This document shows, in pieces, positions 29,501 through 38,126 of a stretch of 64,000 nucleotides of DNA. A program made the translations under genes and the position numbers. Origin of the DNA: an uncultured Bacteroidaceae bacterium. Lineage in GTDB: Bacteria; Bacteroidota; Bacteroidia; Bacteroidales; Bacteroidaceae. How positions within the stretch are numbered: position 1 is the stretch's first letter; each line of letters begins with the position of its first letter. Under the pieces are notes generated by a model, which did no database searches, had not been told where the DNA came from, and worked only from the letters and a program-made list of their open reading frames with translations. The DNA is taken from contig CAJOLC010000005.1 in the NCBI GenBank assembly GCA_905235305.1, positions 19,141 through 83,140 on the forward strand, given 5' to 3'.

Positions 29501-30267
29501 TCCTGTGCGTTGCTGACGTGTCCATTCGGCCAGTTGTAGGTGTCGCGCATGTTTTCCCAGTCGATGACAGTGTTGCGCGGAATGGCCGGAGCTGTAACTG
29601 TGGCGCTCTTCTGGACGCCGTTTTCGGTGTATGTATAGGTGTTGGAGTGGGCGGGAATGATGGCTTTTGTCTTGTCCGGGAACTTGTAGAAGGCTATGAC
29701 CTGTGCCATTGCCGTGGCCGTACAGCCCGTGGCGGGATAGTCTCGCGTACCGTCCTCTTGCTTGTAGTACATGGGGCAGAGGATGTTATAGGGGCGTGAC
29801 TGGTTCCATCGTGTGCTGAGCAGTTCGGGCACTGCGTGTTTTGTGCCGGCTACTTTATTGCGTTTCCTGATGCGCGGGTCGCCGGTCTTGATGTTGTTGT
29901 CGATGATGTATTTTATTTCGTCGGCATATCCTTGGAGCCACGAGCGCATGTTGTCGGGGATGTTTTCGGGGTCGAACGAGCCATGGTCTACGTATCCGAG
30001 GATGGGTTCGGTGCGGTCGTCGCCTGATACGATGACGTATCCTCCGTCGTTACCGGCATTGAATACGTAGTAGTATGCTTCTTCGTCGGTAGACGGGGCA
30101 GCTCCCTTTCTCGAGGATTTGAAGGTGGGCTGGGCGGATTGGATGGTTTTGCCCTTGGCTAGCATGTAGTTCTGCGCCGTGTAGAGTGCTGTTTGCTTGC
30201 CGACGGGTTCTGCCGCCATTGTGATGGTGAAACAGAGCATCAGGATGGCTAAAGTGAATCTTTTCAT
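26518..30267 (-). CDS. Secreted C10-family cysteine peptidase (streptopain-like), very large multi-domain
   Basis: Start [19 protein letters not shown]; active site [21 protein letters not shown] and [25 protein letters not shown]; C-term [28 protein letters not shown]. Confidence 0.93.
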   Translation of the reverse strand: [1249 protein letters not shown]

Positions 30268-30554
30268 TTCTTTGCGGTTGTTAAGAGTTGTCAATCTTGT
30301 TGTTTTTGGGGGGATGCTTCAGCGTTCAGTGCCTCATCCTTTCATTTCTGAAATCAGTCATATTGTGCCGCAAAGATAGTTTTTTTTGGTTTCCGAACCA
30401 AATAAATAAGCATTTATTTGTCGTTCCGGCCAAATGAAGGGATGAGCGTGCATGGGGACGAGGCCGGCAGGACAAGGCTGCTCCGTGATGCGTTTCTGCG
30501 GAAAGCGACCTTTGTCGCTGCATGAAACATCAGCAGAACAGCAGTGATTCACCC

Positions 30555-30680
30555 TCTCCAGCCTGCTGCGATGCACGACATGGCGTAGTGCGTTGTTTGA
30601 ACATACATGTATATTCAATTGCACATACATGTATATTCAATTGCACATACATGTATGTTCAAACAACCCATCCTGATGCG
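30555..30680. repeat. Copy 2 of the IR74 element
   Basis: Perfect IRs TTGTTTGAACATACATGTAT (30593-30612) and ATACATGTATGTTCAAACAA (30647-30666), interior 34 bp; flanks resemble copies 1 and 3. Confidence 0.93.
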
Positions 30681-30803
30681 GTGACAGAAAAGGCACATTG
30701 GCTTGAGCGTCTTAAAGTGCCGGATGAACCTGCAGACACGTATGGTGAATCTCATCAATGTAGGTCGTCGCGGCCTGATGGATTACTGCGTGATGTTGCC
30801 GGA

Positions 30804-30843
30804 AACAAAAAACCACCGTGTGCGGAACTGCGCATACGGTGGT
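30804..30843 (-). terminator. Rho-independent terminator downstream of galE
   Basis: Minus strand ACCACCGTATGCGCAG-TTC-CGCACACGGTGGTTTTTTG. Confidence 0.8.
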
Positions 30844-30868
30844 GTGATAGGCTGGAAAACAAAAGTAG

Positions 30869-30895
30869 GAGGAAAACTCGTCGTTTTCCTCCCGC
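30869..30895 (-). terminator. Second hairpin immediately after galE stop
   Basis: Minus strand GGAGGAAAACGACGAGTTTTCCTCC. Confidence 0.5.
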
Positions 30896-30901
30896 TTGAC
30901 T

Positions 30902-31915
30902 TTATTCGTAACCTTTGGGGTTGTTCTTCTGGAAGTTCCATGAGTCGCGGCACATTTCCTCGATGCCGAACTGGGCTTCCCAGCCGAGTTCGCGCTTGGC
31001 CTTGGCTGGGTCGCAGTAGCAAGTGGCAATGTCGCCCGGGCGACGCGGCTTGATGGAGTAGGGCACCTTCAGTCCGTTGGCCTTCTCAAAAGCCTTGACG
31101 ACGTCGAGGACGCTGTAGCCGTGGCCCGTGCCGAGGTTGTAGATGGCGAGTCCCTTGTTCTCCTGAATGGCTTTGAGGGCACAGACGTGGCCGTTGGCGA
31201 GGTCGACGACGTGGATGTAGTCGCGTACGCCAGTGCCGTCAGGCGTGTCGTAGTCGTCGCCGAACACACCGAGCTCCTTGCGGATGCCGATGGCGGTCTG
31301 CGTGATATAGGGCATCAGGTTGTTGGGAATGCCGTTGGGATTCTCGCCGATGAGGCCAGACTCGTGCGCTCCGATGGGGTTGAAGTAGCGCAGCAGCACT
31401 ACGTTCCATTCGGGGTCGGCCTTCTGCACGTCGGTCAGAACCTGCTCCAGCATGGACTTCGTCCAGCCGTAGGGGTTGGTGCATTGGCCTTTCGGACATT
31501 CCTCAGTGATGGGGATGATGGCCGGATCGCCATAGACGGTGGCACTGGAGGAGAAGATGATGTTCTTGCATCCGTGTTTGCGCATGACGTCGACCAGCAC
31601 GAACACGCCGTTCATGTTGTTCTCGTAGTACTCCAGAGGCTTTGCCACCGACTCGCCTACAGCCTTGAGGCCGGCGAAATTGATGACGGCGTCTATCTTG
31701 TGCTCGCTGAAGATCTTCTCCAGGGCATCGCGGTCGCGTATGTCGGCTTCTATCATCGTGACCTCGTGACCGATGATTCTCTCGACGCGACGGATTGCTT
31801 CGGGCTGTGAGTTATAGAAGTTGTCTACTACGACCACACTGTGGCCTGCCTTGTCTAACTCGATGAGGGTGTGGCTCCCGATGTAGCCTGCACCGCCTGT
31901 AAGTAGGATGTTCAT
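30902..31915 (-). CDS. galE: UDP-glucose 4-epimerase
   Basis: 337 aa; MNILLTGGAGYIGSHTLIELDKAGHSVVVVDNFYNS...PYGWTKSMLEQVL...GTGHGYSVLDVVKAFEK. Confidence 0.96.
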   Translation of the reverse strand: MNILLTGGAGYIGSHTLIELDKAGHSVVVVDNFYNSQPEAIRRVERIIGHEVTMIEADIRDRDALEKIFSEHKIDAVINFAGLKAVGESVAKPLEYYENNMNGVFVLVDVMRKHGCKNIIFSSSATVYGDPAIIPITEECPKGQCTNPYGWTKSMLEQVLTDVQKADPEWNVVLLRYFNPIGAHESGLIGENPNGIPNNLMPYITQTAIGIRKELGVFGDDYDTPDGTGVRDYIHVVDLANGHVCALKAIQENKGLAIYNLGTGHGYSVLDVVKAFEKANGLKVPYSIKPRRPGDIATCYCDPAKAKRELGWEAQFGIEEMCRDSWNFQKNNPKGYE

Positions 31916-31944
31916 CTTGATTATTTAGTGTTTAATTGTTTGTC

Positions 31945-32040
31945 GTTAGTGGTTAGGGGGTAGTGGTTAGAGGATAGGTTGGGTTGCAGATTAGGGACTT
32001 AAGGTGTTCTCTAACCTCTAACCGCTAACCTCTAACTACC
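31945..32040. repeat. Heptamer-built inverted repeat (GTTAGNG)n / (CTCTAAC)n
   Basis: Left GTTAGTG-GTTAGGG-GGTAGTG-GTTAGAG; right CTCTAAC-CTCTAAC-CGCTAAC-CTCTAAC; potential long hairpin between galE and rnfA. Confidence 0.88.
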
Positions 32041-32046
32041 AATTGC

Positions 32047-32667
32047 TTACAGTCCGAACAAGGCCTTCAGTCCGTTGTCCACGCCGCTGAAGCCCATGAA
32101 GGCCATTGCCAGCAGGCCGGCTGTAACGAGGGCGATGCTCATGCCCTGCATGCCTTTGGGCACGTCCATCATAGCCAGCTGTTCGCGAATGCCGGCAAAG
32201 ACGACGAGTGCCAAGGCAAAGCCGATGGCTGTGCTCAGGGCAAAGACGACGCCGGTCAGGAGGTTAGGCTCCAGGCCCTGAGTAGCGTAGGTGCCGTTCG
32301 CCACAAGTATGGCTACACCCAGGATGCAGCAGTTCGTCGTGATGAGAGGTAAGAAGACTCCCAGGGCCTGATACAGGGCTGGAGCACTCTTCTTCAAGAT
32401 GATCTCCACCATCTGAACGAGGGCTGCAATGACAAGAATAAAGGCTATCGTCTGCAGGTACTCAAGGCCGAAAGCCTCCAGCACATACTTCTGGATGAGG
32501 AAGGTCACGATGGTTGCCAGCGTGAGCACAAAGGCTACGGCTGCTCCCATGCCAAGGGCCGAGTCTACCTTCTTGCTGACTCCGAGGAAAGGGCAGATGC
32601 CCAGGAACTGCGAAAGGACGATGTTGTTGACGAATATCGCAGTGATGAATATAAGTATGTAAGCCAT
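32047..32667 (-). CDS. rnfA: Rnf electron transport complex subunit A
   Basis: 206 aa; NNIVLSQFLGICPFLGVSKKVDSALGMGAAVAFVLTLAT. Confidence 0.95.
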   Translation of the reverse strand: MAYILIFITAIFVNNIVLSQFLGICPFLGVSKKVDSALGMGAAVAFVLTLATIVTFLIQKYVLEAFGLEYLQTIAFILVIAALVQMVEIILKKSAPALYQALGVFLPLITTNCCILGVAILVANGTYATQGLEPNLLTGVVFALSTAIGFALALVVFAGIREQLAMMDVPKGMQGMSIALVTAGLLAMAFMGFSGVDNGLKALFGL

Positions 32668-32680
32668 GTCTATTTACGAT

Positions 32681-33262
32681 TTACGATTTAGCCTTGTTGA
32701 TGATTGCAATAAGGTAGCCCAGGGCAATAAATGCGCCAGGGGCAAGCACGAAGATAAGGGCTCCGTAGCTCTCGGGGAACAGCGTCAGGCCAAACACCTT
32801 GCCGGTGCCGAGCAACTCACGCGTGGCACCAAGCAACGTCAGGGCTATGGTGAAGCCCAGACCCATGCCGATGCCGTCGAACACACTGCTGACGACTCCG
32901 TTCTTGGCGGCAAAGGCTTCGGCTCTTCCCAAGATGATGCAGTTCACCACAATGAGGGGAATGAAGAGCCCAAGGCTTGCGTCAACCTCCGGAGCGTATG
33001 CCTTGATGAGCATCTGAAGGATGGTCACCAACGACGCAATCACTACGATGAACGAAGGAATGCGCACCATGTCGGGGATCAGATTCTTGATGAGTGAGAT
33101 GATAAGGTTGGAGAAGATGAGCACTGCCATTGTAGCCAGACCCATCGACATGCCGTTCATGGCGCTGCTGGTCGTACCCAGCGTGGGGCACATACCCAGC
33201 AGGAGCACGAACGTGGGGTTCTCCTTTATGATGCCATTAAGCAGGACTTTCATGTTGTTCAT
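32681..33262 (-). CDS. rnfE: Rnf electron transport complex subunit E
   Basis: 193 aa; NPTFVLLLGMCPTLGTTSSAMNGMSMGLA...NCIILGRAEAFAAKNGVVSSVFDGIGMGLGFT. Confidence 0.95.
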   Translation of the reverse strand: MNNMKVLLNGIIKENPTFVLLLGMCPTLGTTSSAMNGMSMGLATMAVLIFSNLIISLIKNLIPDMVRIPSFIVVIASLVTILQMLIKAYAPEVDASLGLFIPLIVVNCIILGRAEAFAAKNGVVSSVFDGIGMGLGFTIALTLLGATRELLGTGKVFGLTLFPESYGALIFVLAPGAFIALGYLIAIINKAKS

Positions 33263-33280
33263 ATGCTTTCCTCCTATACA

Positions 33281-33817
33281 TTATATATTATTATTAGGCT
33301 CAGAGGCCTGCTTCGTCGCACCACTCTCCGTGTCGGCAGACCTCTTGGAGAGTTCCTCGTAGGCTGCATTGATGCAGCGCAGGAAGGCACGGCTCGTGAT
33401 GGTCGATGCCGTGATGGCATCCACGTCGCCTCCATCCTTGCTGACCGTCAGGCTGCCTGCCGTCTTGCCGATGATGTCGCCCTTCTGACCTTTCTGAAAC
33501 CAATCCTGTGCCTTCGCACCCAGTCCCGGTGTTTCGCTCGACTCAAGCACTTTGTATCCGAGTATCGTTCCGTTAGGCGCAAGCCCGACCATCACGGTCA
33601 ATGGGCCGCCGAAGCCTTTCGGGTCGGTTATCTTGACTGCCTTTCCTTCTTGACCGTTAAGGACTTCCTCCTCAGCAGCCTTTTCCTGTTGGGCCTTGAT
33701 GCTCGCGATTGTAGGTGCAGTGATGCTATTGACGTAGCCGAGAGCTGCGCCTGCCACCACAGCGATGCCTGTCAGCACGAGCGACATGTTGTACCATGTG
33801 GATTCAAGTTTCTTCAT
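33281..33817 (-). CDS. rnfG: Rnf electron transport complex subunit G (FMN-binding)
   Basis: 178 aa; ESSETPGLGAKAQDWF...DAITASTITSRAFLRCIN flavinylation-type motif. Confidence 0.92.
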   Translation of the reverse strand: MKKLESTWYNMSLVLTGIAVVAGAALGYVNSITAPTIASIKAQQEKAAEEEVLNGQEGKAVKITDPKGFGGPLTVMVGLAPNGTILGYKVLESSETPGLGAKAQDWFQKGQKGDIIGKTAGSLTVSKDGGDVDAITASTITSRAFLRCINAAYEELSKRSADTESGATKQASEPNNNI

Positions 33818-34842
33818 TTCTTATCCTCCTTTCCGTTGACTTCGCCGAAACGTGTCGGCTTGCAATAGGTGTTGATGAGTGGGGTGAAGGCATTCATGAT
33901 GAGGATGGCGAACGACATACCTTCTGGGTACGCGCCCCAGTAGCGTATGATGACGGTCAGCAGTCCAATGCATGTGCCGTAAATAAGCTGGCCTTTGGCC
34001 GTCATGGGCGACGTAACATAATCCGTTGCCATGAAGCATGCGCCGAGTATAAGGCCGCCGCTCATCAGCACAACGTGTGGCATGGCATATACTGGGTTGG
34101 CTATGTGCATGATGCCAGAGAAGACGAACACCGTGCCAAGAATGCTTACGGGGATGTGCCAGGTGATGATTTTGCGCCAAAGCATGAAGGCACAGCCCAG
34201 AAGAAGCAGCAAGGCGCTGACTTCGCCCAAAGAGCCTCCGGTCTGACCGATGAGCATGTCTGTCGCATCGGGCAGTTGCTGAAGTACCGACGGGTCGCCA
34301 CTTGCGATGGCATTCTGCATGATGAAGAGAGGAGTCGCTGCTGTCTGTGCGTCGGTGTAGGCAGTGAGTTGGCCGCTTACGGGCCAGGTCGTCATCTGCA
34401 CAGGGAAGCTGATGAGCAGGAAGACACGTCCCACGAGGGCCGGATTGAAAGGGTTCTGTCCGAGTCCGCCATAAGTCATCTTGCCGATGCCTATGGCGAC
34501 AAGGGCTCCTATGATGATAATCCAGACGGGTAGATTGCTGGGCAGGTTGAAACCGAGCAGAAGACCTGTCAGGATGGCACTGCCGTCGCAGATGGAGTTG
34601 TCTGGACGCTTAAGCAGGAACTTCGTGATGGCCCACTCGAAGAGAACGCAGGAAATCACCGATGTGGCGAGCACGATGGCGGCTCCAAGTCCGAAGAACC
34701 AGAGGCTGGCAAGCAGTGCTGGCACGAGTGCGATGCAGACACCGTACATGTTACGGCTGACGGAGTCGCCGCCGTGAACGTGGGGTGAAAGGGAAACTGT
34801 CAATTTATTTGCCATAACTTCAATACTGTTTTCAATGTTCAT
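33814..34842 (-). CDS. rnfD: Rnf electron transport complex subunit D
   Basis: 342 aa polytopic; GLGQNPFNPALVGRVFLLISFP, DGSAILTGLLLGFNLP. Confidence 0.95.
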   Translation of the reverse strand: MNIENSIEVMANKLTVSLSPHVHGGDSVSRNMYGVCIALVPALLASLWFFGLGAAIVLATSVISCVLFEWAITKFLLKRPDNSICDGSAILTGLLLGFNLPSNLPVWIIIIGALVAIGIGKMTYGGLGQNPFNPALVGRVFLLISFPVQMTTWPVSGQLTAYTDAQTAATPLFIMQNAIASGDPSVLQQLPDATDMLIGQTGGSLGEVSALLLLLGCAFMLWRKIITWHIPVSILGTVFVFSGIMHIANPVYAMPHVVLMSGGLILGACFMATDYVTSPMTAKGQLIYGTCIGLLTVIIRYWGAYPEGMSFAILIMNAFTPLINTYCKPTRFGEVNGKEDKK

Positions 34843-36186
34843 TTATTTGGCTGCGCGGCTTTTGATGATGCCCATGACGGTTTGCTTGCCGATGCGAATC
34901 ATGTCGAGCAGCGGGCGATGGCTCGGACAGGTGAACTGGCAGCTGCCACATTCTATGCAGCTCGTGATGTCGTTCTGTTCTGCGCCTTCCCAATCGGCCT
35001 TGTGGCTCATCTTACTGAGCAGGTAGGGTTCGAGTCCCATGGGGCAGGCGGTGACGCACTTGGCACAGCGGATGCATGGCTGCGGTGCGGTGCGGCGGGC
35101 TTCCTTGTCGTTCATGATGAGCAGACCGCTTGAGCCTTTGGTCATGGGGACATCAAGTCCGAGCAAGGCCTTGCCCATCATGGGGCCGCCACCAATGATC
35201 TTTCCTGTGTCTTCAGGAAGACCTCCGCACTCGTCGATGAGTTGCTGGAAGGGAGTACCAAGCCTTGCCTGCAGGTTGCTTGGTTGCTTGACGCTTTTTC
35301 CTGTGACGGTGATGATGCGGTCAATGAGGGGCCTGTTCTTCATGACGGCTTGATAGATGGCGAAGGCCGTGCCGACATTCTGGACGACTGCGCCCACGTT
35401 GATGGGGATGGCGGGTGGAGCGGGAACCTGTCTGCCGACGACGGCATCGATGAGTTGCTTCTCGCCTCCCTGGGGGTACTTCACTTTGAGGGGGACTATC
35501 TCGATGCCTTCGTAGGCTTGTGCCTTCTCGGTCATCAGGGCGATGGCATCGGGCTTGTTGTTTTCTATGCCGATGAATCCTTTTTCAACGTTCACGGCTT
35601 TCATGATGAGCTGTAGGCCGACGAGGATTTCCTCGGGGTGTTCCAGCATGAGACGATGGTCGGCTGTCAGGTACGGCTCACATTCCACGGCATTTATTAT
35701 GACACACTCTGCCTTGCAACCTGGGGGCGGGGAGAGTTTCACGTGACAAGGGAAGGTGGCTCCACCCATGCCGACTATGCCTGCATTCTTAATCTTTTCT
35801 ACGATTTCTTTGCTGTCGAGGTCCGGACGGTCTGCTAATCTGACGAGGGTAGAGGTGCGGTCGATGCTTTCTTCCCATTCGTCGCCTTCCACGTCCACGT
35901 AAACAGCCATCCGGCGTGTGCCGCTGGCGTCGAGGGCTACATCAATCTTTGCCACCTTGCCGCTCACACTACTGTGGATGGGGGCGCTGACAAAGCCGCC
36001 GGCTTCTGCCAACAAGGTTCCTACCTTCACCTCATCACCTTTCTTGACGATTGGCTTGGCGGGAGCTCCGATATGCTGGAACATGCTGAAGACGGCCTGT
36101 CTGGGCAGAGCTGCCTCGCGTATGGGGCTTGCGGCGGAAATCTTGTTTTCTTCGGGATGAACGCCGCCTATCTTGAATGTTTTCAT
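34843..36186 (-). CDS. rnfC: Rnf electron transport complex subunit C
   Basis: 447 aa; MKTFKIGGVHPEENK, two 4Fe-4S motifs CIRCAKCVTACPMGLEP and CIECGSCQFTCPSHRPL. Confidence 0.96.
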   Translation of the reverse strand: MKTFKIGGVHPEENKISAASPIREAALPRQAVFSMFQHIGAPAKPIVKKGDEVKVGTLLAEAGGFVSAPIHSSVSGKVAKIDVALDASGTRRMAVYVDVEGDEWEESIDRTSTLVRLADRPDLDSKEIVEKIKNAGIVGMGGATFPCHVKLSPPPGCKAECVIINAVECEPYLTADHRLMLEHPEEILVGLQLIMKAVNVEKGFIGIENNKPDAIALMTEKAQAYEGIEIVPLKVKYPQGGEKQLIDAVVGRQVPAPPAIPINVGAVVQNVGTAFAIYQAVMKNRPLIDRIITVTGKSVKQPSNLQARLGTPFQQLIDECGGLPEDTGKIIGGGPMMGKALLGLDVPMTKGSSGLLIMNDKEARRTAPQPCIRCAKCVTACPMGLEPYLLSKMSHKADWEGAEQNDITSCIECGSCQFTCPSHRPLLDMIRIGKQTVMGIIKSRAAK

Positions 36187-36188
36187 GT

Positions 36189-37112
36189 TTATTCGGCTTT
36201 TGAGGGTTCAACTTCTTTTGTCGGCGTACTCAGGTTATTCTGATTACTCGGCGTGACGGGCTCCTCTTCCTTGGGTTTCCTGGGCGGGAAGTTAAAGCCG
36301 TGGATGGCTCCCTTCGGGCAAGCTTCCTCGCATTTCCTGCACATCTTGCACTTCTCGGCATCAATGTGTGCCAGGTTGTTCTCGAGTGTGATGGCCTGGA
36401 ACTTCTCGCAGGTCTTGACGCACTTGCCGCAGCCGATGCACGAAGCCTTGCAGACTTTGTTGGCCACGGCTCCTTTGTCCTTGTTGTTGCAGAGCACTAC
36501 GACGCGCCGACCTTTCGGCCCCTTGAGGCGGATTTCAATGATGCCTCGCGGACAAGCCTTGGCACAAGCGCCGCATGCTGTGCACTTCTCTTCGTCCACC
36601 TCGGGCAGTCCTGTCTCGGGATTCATGCGGATGGCATCGAACTGACATTTGCTCACGCAGTCGCCGCACCCCAGACAACCGAAGCCACATCCCGTTTCGC
36701 CCATGCCGGTCATCTGCTGTACGCGGCAGCTCTTCACGCCGTCGAACTGTACGAGACGTGGACGGTTCTCGCATGTGCCGTTGCAACGAACGACTGCGAC
36801 TTTCGGGGCAGAGGCCTCGACGCTTAGGCCGAGGATGTCGGCCACCTGCTGCATGACGGGCTGCCCTCCCACGGGACAGAGCTTGCCTTCCAGGCTTCCG
36901 CCGTCGGCTGCCTTGACACAAGCGGCTGCAAATCCCGCGCATCCCGGATAGCCGCAACCGCCGCAGTTTGCCTGAGGCAGGACAGAACTCACCTGTCCGA
37001 TGCGGGGATCTTCATGCACAGCAAACTTGTGCGAGACGACATACAGGATTATCGCCGAGGCAAGTCCGATGAGTCCCAACACACATACTGCAATCAGAAT
37101 TACATTCACCAT
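36189..37112 (-). CDS. rnfB: Rnf electron transport complex subunit B
   Basis: 307 aa; LPQANCGGCGYPGCAGFAAACV plus multiple CxxCxxC ferredoxin motifs. Confidence 0.95.
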   Translation of the reverse strand: MVNVILIAVCVLGLIGLASAIILYVVSHKFAVHEDPRIGQVSSVLPQANCGGCGYPGCAGFAAACVKAADGGSLEGKLCPVGGQPVMQQVADILGLSVEASAPKVAVVRCNGTCENRPRLVQFDGVKSCRVQQMTGMGETGCGFGCLGCGDCVSKCQFDAIRMNPETGLPEVDEEKCTACGACAKACPRGIIEIRLKGPKGRRVVVLCNNKDKGAVANKVCKASCIGCGKCVKTCEKFQAITLENNLAHIDAEKCKMCRKCEEACPKGAIHGFNFPPRKPKEEEPVTPSNQNNLSTPTKEVEPSKAE

Positions 37113-37152
37113 GTTGATTTGTTATTTGAAGATTTACTTTTCTGTCGTTCTT

Positions 37153-37599
37153 TCATGGCTCTCGCCTGCTTTCTATTCTGAACTCGAACCGTCTGTTCAG
37201 CTTGTCTTTCAGGAGGCGGAGCACGACGTAGTAGAGAGCCAGAGCCGTCAAGGCGGCCAGTGCGCCGTGTAGTTCCCCACAGCAGCTCGTCACGATGAAG
37301 AGCACGACAAGCATCAGCACGAGCGGGACGATGTATGCCAGGACGCTTGCCCTCAGCCCTTGCCGGACGGAGCCTGCAATCTCGACGGTGCTGCCCACCT
37401 CAAGGGTGGGGTAGTGTCCCCTGACTTCCACGAGCTTTTCTTTGCTCTCGCTGCTGCGGCACAGCTGTCGCGCGCTGCAACTGCTGCAGGCTGATGTCTG
37501 CAGGATACGAATCAGGCAGCTCTCTTTCCCTACATGTTCCACGATGCCTCTGTGGCGAACCGTCTCTTGATAACTCATTTCGCTTATAAAGTCGCACAA
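37153..37599 (-). CDS. SoxR-reducing system protein RseC family
   Basis: 148 aa; RHRGIVEHVGKESCLIRILQTSACSSCSARQLCRSSE; directly upstream of rnfB. Confidence 0.85.
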   Translation of the reverse strand: MCDFISEMSYQETVRHRGIVEHVGKESCLIRILQTSACSSCSARQLCRSSESKEKLVEVRGHYPTLEVGSTVEIAGSVRQGLRASVLAYIVPLVLMLVVLFIVTSCCGELHGALAALTALALYYVVLRLLKDKLNRRFEFRIESRREP

Positions 37600-37762
37600 A
37601 GATATGACTTTTTTCGCTTAGTACCTAATTATAATTATAATGTTTTTGCAAATACGAGAAAAATAACAAAAAATAGTGCGTCTTTGAACAAGATAAACGC
37701 CGCCGGCAGTGAAAGAAGCCGCCATTTCGCCAGAAGCTTCAGCCCGACACAAGTCGAGTTTG

Positions 37763-37948
37763 TCAGCGCGACGCGTCCCTATTGTCGGAGCGACGCGTCC
37801 CTATTGCCAGCGCGACACGTCCCTGTTGCCAGCGCGACGCGTCCCTATTGTCGGAGCGACACGTCCCTATTTGCAGCGCGACTAAAGGACTAAAAAAACG
37901 CCACATTATAAACAAAAGGGGCTTATTGGTCGTTTTATTACCGGAGAC
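37763..37948. repeat. 22-bp tandem array (GCGACGCGTCCCTATTGTCGGA x5) plus ~80-bp conserved trailer, copy A
   Basis: ACRCGTCCCT units at 37771, 37793, 37815, 37837, 37859 (22-bp spacing) then GCGACTAAAGGACTAAAAAAACGCCACATTATAAACAAAAGGGGCTTATTGGTCG. Confidence 0.95.
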
Positions 37949-38057
37949 CAATGAAAGTAAACGGAATTACCGATTCGTTTCCATGCTGTCACCATTCGCA
38001 TTTCCCTTTTTTCTCCTTTTCCCCGTCTCCCGCCTTCGCTCATTCAACTTTTTTTCA

Positions 38058-38065
38058 TACCTTTG
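38058..38065 (+). promoter_or_regulatory. Bacteroidetes -7 element TACCTTTG upstream of ispE
   Basis: TACCTTTG 62 bp upstream of ATG 38127. Confidence 0.6.
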
Positions 38066-38126
38066 CAGAGCAAACATCACTGAACGCCGAAATGGTGGGA
38101 AGCAGGAAAAACGTAAAACATCAAGG

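Noticed and set aside
37782-38126. N-terminal extension of ispE (MSERRVPIASATRPCCQRDASLL...)
   Set aside because: Translated 22-bp repeat; true ispE starts at ATG 38127 after a TACCTTTG promoter.
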